From Paraescarpia echinospica (lineage: Eukaryota > Annelida > Polychaeta > Sabellida > Siboglinidae): a DNA stretch of 64,000 nucleotides. Shown here one piece after another: positions 29,591 to 41,140 of the stretch (position 1 is its first letter; each line of letters opens with the position of its first letter). The stretch covers positions 83,207,608 to 83,271,607 of the forward strand of contig CM034531.1 of NCBI GenBank assembly GCA_020002185.1. The letters are read 5' to 3'. The position numbers were made by a program, and so were the translations under genes. The notes under the pieces were generated by a model that was not told the origin of the DNA, made no database searches, and was given only the letters and a program-made list of their open reading frames with translations.

Positions 29591-29959
29591 ATATACATGT
29601 TTTCAATGTAGAGCCTACCTTGTTCGCAGGGCTGAAACTAGAACACAATTGACTTTTGTTTGTGTACTATTTTAACCAGAAAATAATATCATTGCTACTA
29701 ACAACCTTAGCATCTCTAGTCGATATTTGTGCAGAAGCAGCGAATATTATGGTTTAACGACAAACCTGACAAATCGAGGAGTGGCATTAGCTCCTGCACA
29801 GTAAAATGTTCGTACATGACCAACTATATATACAACTTCAAAATTTAACTTATCTGATTATACAAGATTGGACATTGAATCGGAATAGAACATATAGCCA
29901 GTGCATCACGAATTTTAGTTGGCTGCGCAAACGTTTGTAGAAAACTTACCATGTAACAA
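29591..29959. other. short unique stretch
   Basis: About 370 bases between the 47-bp satellite and the RTE-like fragment. Nothing recognised. Confidence 0.5.
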
Positions 29960-30215
29960 TCACATGGCATGTCAGGTCTACAAAGCAGTAATACTCTCAA
30001 CGTTGTTCTATGCGCCGAAACATGGACAGGTCACAGAATAGGAAATTGCACGCTTTGCAGATGAAACGCCTTCGATCCATCACGCATGTGTATAAAATTG
30101 AGAGATCAGATAACCGACAAGGAAATACCCGAACGAGCAAACATCCCGAGCGTGGAGCAGCTTCTGATACAAGTCAATCTCAGACGAACAAGTATCGTGG
30201 TTTGTACGGATGACA
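29960..30215 (+). pseudogene. non-LTR reverse transcriptase C-terminal remnant
   Basis: The forward frames show VYKAVILSTLFYAP near 29977, the conserved block after the thumb region of RTE/Jockey polymerases. After a frame break comes IRDQITDKEIPERANIPSVE (about 30101-30160), then LLIQVNLRRTS. The pattern V-A-xxx-I-x(n)-LLxxxxLRWxGH is a standard C-terminal signature. Frame breaks and a missing upstream polymerase mark it as dead. Confidence 0.75.
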
Positions 30216-30778
30216 ACTTACTTTCTAAGAAAATTGTTTCACACAACTACCGGAAGGAACCATAGAAGCCGACGTCGCATCAAACGTCGATTCACAATTG
30301 TAGTGAAATGAATCTTGTCGAAAATAGACAGAGACTCCACGAAAGAAGTGGTTGCCATGCACGTGTCAAAAATTCGTTTGCATTCTGTAATAATATGGGA
30401 TAATTATGTATTTATATAAACAAAGTCAGATGTTATATATTCAGTTGAGCCTTTTCAATAAACCTGTCTGATATACAAGGTGAAACGAGGACTTGCCTTA
30501 CATATCATTATTATGTGTAAACAATCCGCCATGGTATTAATACGACTCCGGCATTCAGACAGATACCAGTTGCTTATTACAAGGTTTTGCGGCAGCTGAT
30601 AAACGAACGCGCACACAGCAATCCGAAGTATTACTGTTAGAGAGGCGTTACTTCGTCGAGGCGTTACTTTGTTGTGTCCAAGAGAGGTGTTTGTTTACGA
30701 GTGCTGTAGACACTTCTAGGAAACCGTTGAGAGCGGAGAACCCTCGATGTGCGCGTCTTCTCTGTTAGTTCCATACGT
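30216..30778. other. non-coding stretch
   Basis: About 560 bases. No gene seen apart from a possible continuation of the retroelement 3' tail, with AATAAA near 30456. Confidence 0.45.
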
Positions 30779-31310
30779 CAACGTACGACAACCACGGCGA
30801 GTGACACACGGATACTAGTTAACGTACGACAACCACGGCGACTGACACACGGATACTAGTCAACGTACGACAACCACGGCGACTGACACACGGACACTAG
30901 TCAACGTACGACAACCACGGCGACTGACATACGGATACTAGTCAACGTACGACAACCACGGCGACTGACACACGGATACTAGTCAACGTACGACAACCAC
31001 GGCGACTGACACACGGATAGTAGTCAACGTACGACAACCACGGCGAGTGACACACGGATACTAGTCAATGTACGACAACCACGGCGAGTGACACACGGAT
31101 ACTAGTCAACGTACGACAACCACGGCGACTGACACACGGATAGTAGTCAACGTACGACAACCACGGCGAGTGACACACGGACACTAGTCAACGTACGACA
31201 ACCACGGCGACTGACACACGGATAGTAGTCAACGTACGACAACCACGGCGAGTGACACACGGACACTAGTCAATGTACGACAACCACGGCGAGTGACACA
31301 CGGATACTAT
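30779..31310. repeat. 41-bp tandem array, 13 copies
   Basis: Unit: CAACGTACGACAACCACGGC followed by GA(C/G)TGACACACGGATACTAGT. Units are nearly identical. They differ at GACTGAC/GAGTGAC, GATACT/GATAGT/GACACT and CAACG/CAATG. The regular co-variation suggests recent expansion by multi-unit steps. Confidence 0.95.
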
Positions 31311-31339
31311 TCCAAGAATTCAAGCCGGTGCCATTGGAG

Positions 31340-31465
31340 TTATTGTAGTCGTAATCATACCCATCACTATCATCATCACCGTAATCATCACCACCATCGC
31401 CATCGATCGTTACCATCATCATTGCTATCACCATCGTCGTCGTCGTCATCATCATCGTGAGTGGC
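31340..31465. repeat. (ATC/ACC/GTC)n degenerate trinucleotide tract
   Basis: Interrupted CATCAT, CACCAT and CGTCGT trinucleotides. A second, weaker one follows at 31575-31700. Opposite-strand frames read poly Asp/Met/Val. Confidence 0.85.
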
Positions 31466-32545
31466 GTACTTAGGAGCTCGAGCGCAATTAGTATCACCGT
31501 GCAATGAGACAACCGTTCATTCATGGAAGAGAGCATATGCCAGTGCAAAATGGGGCAATTATCGGTGCTCCCCGTAAATAATTAACCCACTGATCATCAT
31601 CAACATCACCTTCATCACTTCGTACACCAGTGTTTTCGTCATCGCCTTCATCACCACACATCGATGTTATCGCCATCATCAATACTAACCGCTGTCGTCG
31701 TCAAACACATAACCTATGTCTTGGTTACTGTTGTTGTTGTTATTGTCGTAGCTACTATTAGGGTGTATCCTAGCATTACATTAGCTGGGGTCATAAGTTG
31801 TTTGTGTCGCTATGAGGAAGACTATAAATCTTAGGAGTTTTACATCACTAATTCGTTACGTGTCCAGATCTGCACAGAAAATAACGTTACATGTTCTCGC
31901 CACTGACTAGACTAATATTCATTAAACTGCAGTAATGTTGTGTTGAGGGAAGTCACCACGGGCGCAGCTCACTGGCATTATGTAACACCGAGCAAGAAGC
32001 CCTTAGCAAATAAATCCACGTAATTATAGACTATCTATGGAATTGTTGATTCTCTTGTGTTACCAATTCATTTCCAAGCTGCTAAAACATCAACGGTCGT
32101 AGGTACCGTCTCAAAACATCATTCACCCCTTTCGTCTAACATAAACCGGAAGTACAATATAGAGAGTCGTCCCCCGCTGCCCCAAGGAAGCCTGATAACC
32201 CGCGTTGGGGCAAGACACAAACACAACGATAACCCGCGCACGTTACGTGGAAAACGATCCCAGGAAATCTCACGCAGTATTTCGCCAGTGCCGTAAACGC
32301 GGCAATAAGTTAAACGATTAGCGAGAGAAGGTTAGGCGTTGACGTTATTTATACCTGGGAAACAGAAGCGAAGTACTACACACCCAGGCAGGAATGTCGT
32401 ACATGAGATGTTTAGTTCGTTGTTGGTGCTTGATGTAGAAATGATTGAGTGGATTAAACGCAAGGCCCCTTGCTGGCGTGACTTGCTGCTGGCTGCCGCC
32501 TCACGGCGCAGTCGGAGTCTACAGCCACAGCGCGCCCGTCTCCCG
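31466..32545. other. non-coding stretch
   Basis: About 1.1 kb. Trinucleotide-rich at 31575-31745, no gene recognised elsewhere. Confidence 0.45.
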
Positions 32546-32850
32546 CAATTCGAAAGTCATTCCCGATTTTGATTATGCCTGTCTTTATTATCAATTATGC
32601 CTGATTTTGCCTGAATCTAGTGTGACTCACACTAGATTCAAAGTTCAGTGATGGAAAAAGATCCACCTAAATTATCAGACTTACAGTGTTCTAGTATCCT
32701 GTTGCCCATATGTGAGATGCATAAATCGCCTGTCAGTCACGTAATGGTTCTACTCAGGTACCCCAGAAAATGGGTGTACACCCCTGTATGCTTATTGGAA
32801 TGCAAAATTAGACATATTTTTGGATCTCAAATATGTGTTACAGGAAATAA
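32546..32850 (+). repeat. interspersed repeat family, copy A
   Basis: Matches 42947-43240 (same strand) and 48665-48870 (opposite strand) over about 300 bp. Shared words include CAAAGTTCAGTGATG, CCACCTAAATTATCAGA and AAAATGGGTGTACACCCCTG. Copy A has a 27-base perfect palindrome at 32613-32639 (GAATCTAGTGTGA, C, reverse complement). No coding content. The class is unknown; it may be a non-autonomous DNA element or a retroposon tail. Confidence 0.8.
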
Positions 32851-33134
32851 AAACAAGGCGTTAGCTAAAATCCGTTTTCCATTTGTACACAAAGTTTAAC
32901 ATTGTATGTAACATTCGAGAACATTAAAAAAATATAGAAAAATACATTTGTAGCATAAATTCGATTTTAAACTCGTCTGTGTAGCGATTCCCGCGGAAAA
33001 TAAAAATTTAATGAGCTAGGCGATCACGTGGTATCTTAACGTCACACATGACTCACACTCGCAGCAGGCCGAATCTTTCTATGCATTCAGAGCATGTTTA
33101 CATGGATAGTTTTGGGGTCGAAACGAGCGTCAGA

Positions 33135-33266
33135 ATGAGTTATTGTGCAATATTCCGATGTAATACAAACATTAGTCATCATAGAGGAACAAGCAGTTAT
33201 CTTAGGTTCCACATTAATTCACTTTTATTCAAAACAATGAATATCGTATCCAGCTACAGAACGTAA
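33135..33266 (+). pseudogene. possible THAP-type zinc-finger start (remnant)
   Basis: The frame from ATG 33135 begins MSYCAIFRCNTN and continues to SSYLRFH. This resembles the N-terminus of THAP domains (C-x4-C, then a stretch ending in F/L-R-F). THAP domains occur in P-element transposases. The mirrored frame in the right arm has lost both cysteines (YAIFRRNTN). The later C-x2-H pair is not visible before the stop. The assignment is tentative. Confidence 0.25.
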
Positions 33267-33339
33267 CATGTATAAGTGTACAATCTTATAATATCACTAG
33301 AATATCGATGTATGAAGGAGGAGTTGTACAATTTATCAT

Positions 33340-33420
33340 AAAAATAGCTCATTCGATAAAGGCGTTGGTTCATTGGCATTTATTTTGTAATCGGACGACG
33401 CCGGTTCGATCCCGACACCA
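33340..33420 (+). other. tRNA-Thr-like unit in left palindrome arm
   Basis: Contains an A-box-like segment (TAGCTCATTCGATAAAGGCG), a TTTTGTAATC anticodon-loop-like segment (TGT, Thr) and a B box with T arm (GCCGGTTCGATCCCGAC). The acceptor stem does not close well and the D arm is imperfect, so it is a tRNA-derived head or pseudogene rather than a working tRNA. Confidence 0.6.
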
Positions 33421-33876
33421 AACCATTGATTTTTTTAAACACTTTTTGGTTTATGTTTTCACCAAGTAATATAAACCAAATCATTTTTATACTATGATGC
33501 ACTGTGTGTAAATATTTTTGTAATAATTATTTATTCGCCACAGAAATGAAAATATGGTAATTATATATAACGATGTTTCTAAATTGTATTTATCCAGACA
33601 GATCACCATTTGTTTTCACATATATAATTACAATATATTACCGTACAATATATATACAGTTAATGCATTCTATATCCATTACATTATATTTGTTTGGATA
33701 AATACAATTTAGAAACATCGTTATATAATTCCCATATTTTAAATTTTGTGGCGAATAAATAATTACTACAAAAATTATAAAAAATATTTACAAACAGTGC
33801 ATCATAGTATAAAAACGATTTGGTTTATATTACTTGGTGAAAACATAAACAACAAAAAGTGTTAAAAAATCAATGG

Positions 33877-33965
33877 TTTGGTGTCGGGATCGAACCGACG
33901 TCGCCCGATTACAAAATAAATGCCAAGGAACCAACGCCTTTACCAAATGAGCTAACAGAACCGAC
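33877..33965 (-). other. tRNA-Thr-like unit in right palindrome arm
   Basis: Minus-strand mirror of the 33340 unit, better preserved. It reads TTAGCTCATTTGGTAAAGGC, the TTTTGTAATC loop, then GTCGGTTCGATCCCGAC, a perfect five-base-pair T stem. Outer bases GGTT and AACC can pair, but the rest of the acceptor stem is mismatched. Confidence 0.6.
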
Positions 33966-34414
33966 AGAAATTTGCTGACTGATTTAAGTTGTTATGATAA
34001 ATTGTACAACTCCTCCTTCACACATCGATATTCTAGTGATATTATAAGATTATACACTTGTACACGTTACTTTCTGTAGCTGGATACAATATATGTTTGT
34101 TATGTATGTTTATTGGTGTAGATTATCTCCCGTTGATTGCATCCGATATAATTATTCTAAAAACGAGCCCAAGCTCGGCGAAACCTAGTCGACTTGTAGG
34201 CCCATTCGCATTCATTGTTTTGAATAAAATTGGATTCATGTGGAACCGTAAGATAACTGCTTGTTCCTCTATGATGACTAGTGTTTGTATTACGTCGGAA
34301 TATCGCATAATAACTAATTTTGACGTTCGTTTCGATCCGAAAGCTATCCTTGTAAACATGCTCAGAATGCATGGAAAGGGTCGGCCTGATGCGACTATGG
34401 GTCATATGTGACGT

Positions 34415-35320
34415 CACATCTCGGCATCCCGAAAAGCGCGCCAAAAATATGCATATTCGAAAATGTCCGGATGCACAGCATAAAATGTGGAATTTCTAAT
34501 TCATTTTTTTTTTTTTTTTTTTTGGCTGGTGGACATGGAAATAGATAGCAGGATGTAATATAATATGAATTCAAGCCATATATGTTTGTATTCCCTTTAA
34601 GCTGTAATAAGACGAACACGGCACTCGTTACTTCCGGGTTGGGTGCAGACGAATAAAGTGCCAGTGATTTTTAAACGGTAACACTTTTCTATGATCCGTG
34701 GTCAGTCACCTGAGATAGCAACAACATGACATAGCAACAACATGACATACAAAATCCGATTCGTAATTATGTTTACAATGCGAAAAAAACGTTACCATTG
34801 TCACCAACGAAGAAACAATTACCTGTCCCGAGCTATTCACAAGAACAACCAAAATGCAGCGAAATGTAGCTATAAGCTTTAGTGTGTACTTAATGTAAAG
34901 ACAGTTGATTTTAGCGTCCCATTTATCCCTTCCCTATCACCTGTGTACATACTAAACAAAGAGTTATGTCACATGCTTGAGGCGTACTCGGGGGCATTGA
35001 GACAGCGTCTCGTTTGGCTAAAAGTTAGATAATAGCCCTGGCCACATAACATAATAAGAATTTCATATAGACTTATAGTCATATAGACGCCTTTTTAAGT
35101 CCTAGACATACCATACAACGAAATGGAAGGGAGCCAAAGCATCCACCGACAGCGATGTTTCGCCCCGTCTACATCTGGTCTTGTACAACAGTGAGAATGA
35201 AGACCACACTTCGGAATACACGTGCAGATCGAGCCTGCTTGCTCATCATTGACTGCCGACCGTAGTTCTTTGTTGGACGAACCCAGCAATCTTGAAGAGA
35301 GTAGACACGTGCACGCACGT
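34415..35320. other. non-coding stretch with poly-T run
   Basis: A run of 19 T lies at 34505-34523. Otherwise no gene recognised. Confidence 0.5.
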
Positions 35321-35325
35321 AGGGG

Positions 35326-35335
35326 TATATAAAAA
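35326..35335 (+). promoter_or_regulatory. TATA box candidate
   Basis: GGGGTATATAAAAAG is an excellent TATA-box context (TATA core 35326-35335) in otherwise mixed-composition sequence. About 25-30 bases on lie GCTGCATGCATT and a short frame (35356-35547, 63 codons) that is broken by a transposon-like end. It may be the promoter of an unseen gene. No downstream exon could be identified. Confidence 0.3.
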
Positions 35336-35482
35336 GACGTCGTATACGATATTACGTGCTGCATGCATTAACGACGAGCAGAGCAAGAGCCCAGCGTCAG
35401 CGCAAGCTCCAGTCCCTGGCCAGCGTCACTTGTAGTTGTCGTGTTCACATGGTCCACCAGACGTGTTTACACATCGATAACA

Positions 35483-35545
35483 GGGGTTCCCAACCTGCGG
35501 TATGCGAACCCCCAGGGGTACGCGAGATGTTTTCCAGGGGTGCGT
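35483..35545 (+). mobile_element. hAT-like transposon terminus
   Basis: Begins CAGGGGTTCCCAACCTGCGG and continues with CCCCAGGGGTACGCG. This closely resembles terminal inverted repeats of hAT (Charlie-type) elements, which start CAGGGGT(C/T)CCCAA. The matching right end was not found in the next kilobases, so the element is truncated or rearranged. Confidence 0.6.
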
Positions 35546-38500
35546 AGAGGGTTGGCTGAAACTATGGTCAAGTGCATTATGTTTGTTACCTTGTGTGATC
35601 CGGATTGAAGAAGAAAAACGTCTGTCTTTATAAAGTAAAACTAACAGAAAACAATTATTTTATAAAATAAACGCAATTATAAAACGCCAGTTGAAATATC
35701 ATCGTCACGCACGTATAGCATAGGATTGTCATTTAGAGGGTAGGCCATAATTATGACAAGTTTTATAAGTTTTTTATCTGTTGTGTGTCAATTGGTTTGA
35801 ATAGAAGAGAAACCCCAAGATTTTGATTCTGCAAAAAACCGGTTGCGTTCCATTTTAATCATTAACAGCATTAGTGAGTAACTCGTGATACGCTCAGTTC
35901 ACATGTCGCGGCTGAATATAAAAATTCTCTTTAACTCTATTTTATATGTCATTGGCGGTAGAAGTACCATGGGGCCACATTGATTTCGAAAAAACGAAGC
36001 CTGACAAACTGGTACTGTCGAATCGAGAGAAATATCAACATGTTAAAGAGGACGTTCTTCGTGCAAGCTATACCGGAAGCGACGTTTAAACATACATTTA
36101 GTCATATTTCAGCAAGATGCCGCAAAGTTCTGATATTCCTTGATCACCCTCCTCCAGGGATTTTTTACTTTTTGAGACCATGCAGGCGCAGTCCAGCAGA
36201 GGTTCTTGCTTTGTTACCCAGAACCGCGAAGTATGGTGGGTCGGGCATATCATCAGCGCACACCAGGAGTTTTTCAATAGTGTCGTTTATAATATTCCAA
36301 ATCGATTGTTTTTGTAGAAACAACACCTCGGGGGTTTGTCTTTCATTTAAGCCAACCGTGAACACAATTGCAAACAACTAAATAATTCGCACCACTTTGA
36401 AGAGTTTGTCCCATGTAGGCTGTACGGTGAATGCGTGGCTGTTGTATCGTGCTCGTGTCACTCCCCCTCCTTTTCTCTTAGCAAGATAAAACGTATATTG
36501 TAGATGGTTACAGTCAATAAAGAATGTTTTCATCATTATTATTCCCCGTTATTTTGACTTGAGGTTTTTCTACCACATTTTTCTGTCTCCGGTTTTGCAT
36601 TGTTGAAGAAAGTTGTGTTCGTAAGAAGGAAAATACGGAGGGGAATCAGCTTAACGTGAATAGTGAATGTATTTGTTTAGATCATCTTACATACACATGC
36701 AACGTGGAATAACAGTTTGTACAGGTTTTACATAGTTGTGATGATCCAGGGAGGCCTGCTCTAAGACCTGAGAGATCGCTATCGTACAAGCCTCCCTATA
36801 TGTATGGGTACATGTGGTGCAGGAGTCATTATACAAGTGCATCTTGAATACTGTGTACTTATATAAACGAATATGGAGTTTCACACTTCGTTAACAAATA
36901 CAACTGTGCTACTACTGCTATCAAAATGAATACTACAGATTAGTGTGCAAACAAAGTGAGGACGTTTTAACATTTCTGTAAGTGTGAATAGAAGGAACAG
37001 CAAATAAAATTGTCATATTATGATTACAGAAAAAAGAAATACGACAGAGAAATAAACTATACACTGTAATAGCAAGAATATAACAACTAAAATATAATAT
37101 AAAAAGTAGTATCCAAAAAGATAGGTACAAAAATAAATTGTTAATAAAGGCATATATCATGCATTTCTAGGTTTCAGTTGGCATATTCTGTTTGCAGATG
37201 TAATAGTTATCAATATTACATTCTGTGTCATAGATATATTTTTGGAGTAGCTTACGAATCCTTGATACGAATGGGTGTTAATTTTCTACATGGGAATTTG
37301 AAGAAGAAAGTTGTTTTGAAGCAACAGTGGTATTGTATGTCTGATACAAAGACGGTAGTATATTGTATTAGTTTGTTTAATTTGTATGTTACAGTCGTAA
37401 TATTTGGGGATATTATTAATTGTGTCAGTAAAGCGTTGGGTGCCTTTCTTTGTCTCTCTGGTCTAGATGATAAATTGTCATTAGCAGTAAACATGTCTTT
37501 AAAATATTCTGGAACGGTTCCTTTTTAATGTCTGTAGAAAAATGTCATGCGACATTTTGAAGACGTCTACCTTTAATAGTTATAATTCTTTATGTAAGGG
37601 TGTACAGTGTGAATTGTATTTACTGTTTGGTATAGATCTAATTGCTTGTTTTTTTGTAGTTTGTTTATTCGTTTGTCTATTGTACCGCCCCATTAAAACA
37701 TATTAATGCATTGTTTCGCTTAAATGAGGTAAATAGGAGTTCTGGTGTTTCTGGAACTGACATGGATTTCAGGCCACGAGAACAACAAGACCGATCCCTT
37801 GTCAAAGACGCGGTCCTCAGATATCCTCGGTGCCCGGCACAGTGACGACGCCTAGTGGAGACGTAGTTACCAAGTGTACGTAAACCCAAAAGCAGAACGA
37901 CCGGGCTCACAATGCAACTGGACACTCCCGAGACTGCTGTTGCCGATTAAAATAATGTCTACGTGTTTATTTGTAAATGAGCACTCCATTAGCAATACCT
38001 GATTCGCTCCTGATTCGTGCAATCACGCGCGCCTGTTCGACAGCCCGATATATTTCCCTCGCTAATTAACAGCATCGAACGATAAACTGGCGATGGAGTA
38101 GAGTGGATATTGTAGCAGTATTTACGCGATAATCAAAACAACATGCTTCAACTGTGGCAAGTGGCAAACATATCATGATTTCAACGCTCTACGCCACGTA
38201 AATACCACCAGTGGTCAGACCTGAGGTAGTCAGTTGTGGTCAGAGTGACAGTCTGAGAACCATGGTCAAGTATTACGCAGACAATTTGTGTAGAGTTATT
38301 GTGAAGCTAACATTCACGTTCCCAGAGGTGTACACAACTACTTTGTGGTGGTATGTTTGTCTGAGCGAGATTGCATAGCGCTAACTGGTCTCCTTGTTTC
38401 GGAATCCACTCAGCGGTACGACGATAACATTCTCGTGTAAGTTGATTCATGTGAAATATAATGCTGTATCATGTCTCCTGAAAATTTGGAAAAAAACACA

Positions 38501-39284
38501 TTCTCGAGAGATTTTGTATGTGGCCGAAAATAAATCATGGCGTTGGTTTAAAATCGCGATCGAAATAAAATTTATTATTTCCAGATATAAATAGTTAATA
38601 TAAAAATAAAATGTTTTTTAACATCAGAGTAAAAATTTGGAATAAAAGCGGTGGATGAGGGCATTTTAAAAGTTCAAGTATAAAAATGACACACAAGTCA
38701 TTGAGGAAGAACGCAACAATTACAAAAAACACTTGTCTACGAACTTTGTTTTTATGTGGCATAATTAGACCTGCTGATCTCTTTGTCAATTATTGTTACT
38801 ATCGATAGTTGAAATTTACTATCAATAATACATTATCGTCACACTGATGACTATCGCGATGCATTGATAGTTGTATGTAGCTTTACATTCCCAAACCCCT
38901 TGCTTGATTTCAACCCTCCAATATAACCTTTAGTGTTGTTCTCTTTAGTGTAGAATCCACATAACCAAGTTCTACTTGTTCATGCTTAATAAGTTGTTCC
39001 TCATCGATAATCTCCTTATATTCCTGTGTTTCGTGTTAATCTTTCTTCGCCGCTAATTGGATCAGATATCCTATACCTTTCCTTATCCTCCTCGGAATAT
39101 TTTTCGTGTTCATTTTCCTGTAGATTGATTGCACTACCGTGATGGACAATAATGAGCTAAGTGTATTTCCTTACATCGGTGATAGTGTAACTCATCCGAC
39201 ATCTCAAATCAAGACTGAACCTGCAAGTTTACTATTGCGTTCTGCTACTGTCGGTATCGTCTTTTTTAGCGTTGCCATCACAAT
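35546..39284. other. non-coding stretch, possible transposon remains
   Basis: At 35970-36090 a frame reads DKLVLSNREKYQHVKEDV, which looks coding-like but is short and unrecognised; it could be part of the hAT-like element. A minus frame at 36165-36377 (NERQTPEVLFLQKQSIWN) also looks coding-like. A 116-codon frame at 37178-37528 lies in AT-rich DNA without motifs. The rest shows nothing. Confidence 0.3.
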
Positions 39285-39530
39285 CTGTCTGTCTGTCTGT
39301 ATGCATGTCTGTCTGTCTGTCTGTTTGTTTGCGTGTCTGACTCTCTCTCTCCCTCTCTGTCTCTGACTGTCTGTTTGTCTCTCTCTCTCTCTCCCTCTCT
39401 GTCTCTGTCTGTCTCTCCCTCCCTGTCTCTCCCTCCCTCCCCTCCGTCCGTCCGTCCTCCCTCCCCCTCCCTCCCATCCCTCTCTTCCTCTCCCTCTCTT
39501 TCTTCCTCTCCTAATACCTTACACATTTAT
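39285..39530. repeat. (CTGT)n/(CT)n/(CCCT)n pyrimidine tract
   Basis: CTGTCTGT words pass into CTCTCT and then CCCTCC and CCGTCCGT words. About 245 bases, almost pure pyrimidine in the right half. Frames here read Ser/Leu/Pro-rich artefacts. Confidence 0.92.
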
Positions 39531-41050
39531 TTTATTGTTTCTCAAACTTAACGCAAATACCCCAATGCGCTTTCCTCTCTTTGATCGTTCTCTCCACCAT
39601 TCTCTCTAGTAATTCCCTAACATGACATTCACATCATTCCTTATTTCTAGATCATGCGTGCGTGTGCACGAACCAAAGCGACTTGTGAGGTAAACCTCTT
39701 CCGGGGAGCAAAAAGGACTAACTTCAAAGATAGAGACAGCAATAACGTTGATTGCACCGATAAAAAGAATCGATTGCAATATTTTGTAACGTGAAGGAAT
39801 GCTAGAAATTCACTTGACGTATCTGTGATACTGTGTCAAATGTTTCTATCAAACCTTGCAAGGTGCATACGATGTCGTCACGACGATGTTTTAGTTTCTT
39901 TAGACACAAAGTACGTTTCGCAGTAATACGAAAGTGGCAATCTGAAGTATGTGCGTGGTCATATTATAAGGGACATCGACTAGCCTCTAACGTGTTGTGT
40001 TACTAGTGCCTACATTTCATGTAGGCTCCTACTGATGCAAATATGGGGACAACACATGACATAGGCTGACTAGAGGAGAACACAACTGACACCAGTATAC
40101 CTCTATTAACACGGGTTTGTCAGTTGTATAATACGTCGGGTGCGTTATTGGCCGTTATCCTACGTCTAGCGAGGTTGACGTGACGTTGGCGTGACGTGAG
40201 GTTGACGTGACATGAGGTTGGTATGACGTGAGATTGACGTGACGTGAAATTGGCGTAACCTTCCCAAACACACACGTAGCGACCGGACAGTTGGTCGGGA
40301 AACTCGTTAGCGTGTAACTGAGACCCGACGTATTAGTGGCCCACGTCCTATCGTCTTGAGTACCTACACGCATTCTGTTGGAATTACGGGGCCTAACGTT
40401 GCGGCTTAACAGGTGCAGCTTGAGGATACAGTCTCGTGTAAAGTGTTGCTAACGAGTTCGCTAGAGCTACATACTGTGCTATATGAACACTGTAGGTAAT
40501 CGTCTGTTTGGGATTTTGTTATTTTGTATAGGACCGGCATGCTCAAAACTAGCGCAACGTGCGAACTGTAAGGAGATAACTTCTTATATAAAATTAGGTG
40601 ACAACCGGAAGGAACTAGTTATATAGCTAGCTGCGCGTGTACGAAAGTGATCACAATCAGGGTTCGACAACACGCGTGCATGCATGTGAGTGTGTGTTCC
40701 TGTTGCGCGCGTGCGTGCACGCATGTGAATGTGTATTTGAGCGTGCGTGCGTGTGTGTGATTAATCAGACGTCCATTGATTCTGCTACCCGGTATCATCT
40801 TCTCAAGCCAGGGTGGTAACGCCTAACGCCGGTAACTGTAACGGTAATAAGATTAGGGGCCGTTAATGAAGTTGCCGTTAGACGCGTCGCCTGCATTCGC
40901 TATAGCGGGAGCCTACTATTTAAATGTTCAACGTTTAGAAAACTAAATTCACTATCATACACTATTGAGATGAGACAGCCGGCAAACCAGTGCCCATTCC
41001 TGTAGGTAATCTGCGAAGCGCCGCTAAGGAAGGACAAGGGAACGATATTA
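39531..41050. other. region upstream of OVCA2 with a TGACGT cluster
   Basis: No gene recognised. Bases 40171-40260 hold seven TGACGT hexamers in a degenerate array of about 16-bp units. A GTGCGTGC-rich tract lies at 40675-40757. Confidence 0.5.
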
Positions 41051-41116
41051 TCAACCAATCAACGAGTGCTCCCACAGACGTGGTCAAAACGAGGTGGGGG
41101 AATCCCCCGAAGCAGC
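41050..41116 (+). promoter_or_regulatory. OVCA2 5' leader / proximal promoter
   Basis: An ATCAACCAATCAACG segment with a CCAAT box lies about 60 bases before the ATG. No TATA box is obvious. The start context GCAGCATGG has a purine at -3 and G at +4 around the chosen ATG at 41117. Confidence 0.35.
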
Positions 41117-41140
41117 ATGGAAGATAGGCGGTTGCTTCGG
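41117..41140 (+). CDS. OVCA2: OVCA2 exon 1
   Basis: Encodes MEDRRLLR and ends in phase 0 at GTACGT. It was chosen because it is an ATG with good context whose peptide joins directly to ILCIHGYR, matching the family N-terminus. It is short, so this is the least certain exon. Confidence 0.75.

Larger units (their letters stand above)
33039..34414. repeat. 1.4-kb imperfect palindrome (long inverted repeat)
   Basis: Left arm from about 33039 to 33600, right arm from about 33695 to 34414. Matching landmarks are GTCACACATGAC (33041) with GTCATATGTGAC (34401), CATGTTTACA with TGTAAACATG, TCATCATAGAGGAACAAGCA with its reverse complement near 34265, GTTGTACAATTTATCAT with ATGATAAATTGTACAAC, and CGATGTTTCTAAATTGTATT with AATACAATTTAGAAACATCG. 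The right arm carries about 110 bp of extra sequence (about 34099-34205). The central spacer is about 100 bp and AT-rich. Confidence 0.92.

Noticed and set aside
33340..33965. Functional tRNA-Thr genes in the palindrome
   Set aside because: The T arm is good, but acceptor stems do not pair and D arms are imperfect. tRNA-like promoter units fit better.
34058..34411. 117-codon plus frame in the right palindrome arm
   Set aside because: It lies across inverted-repeat DNA with overlapping minus frames and no motif.
37178..37528. 116-codon frame as a gene
   Set aside because: AT-rich, no recognised motif, and a long antisense frame covers the same bases. Kept only as a note in the stretch description.
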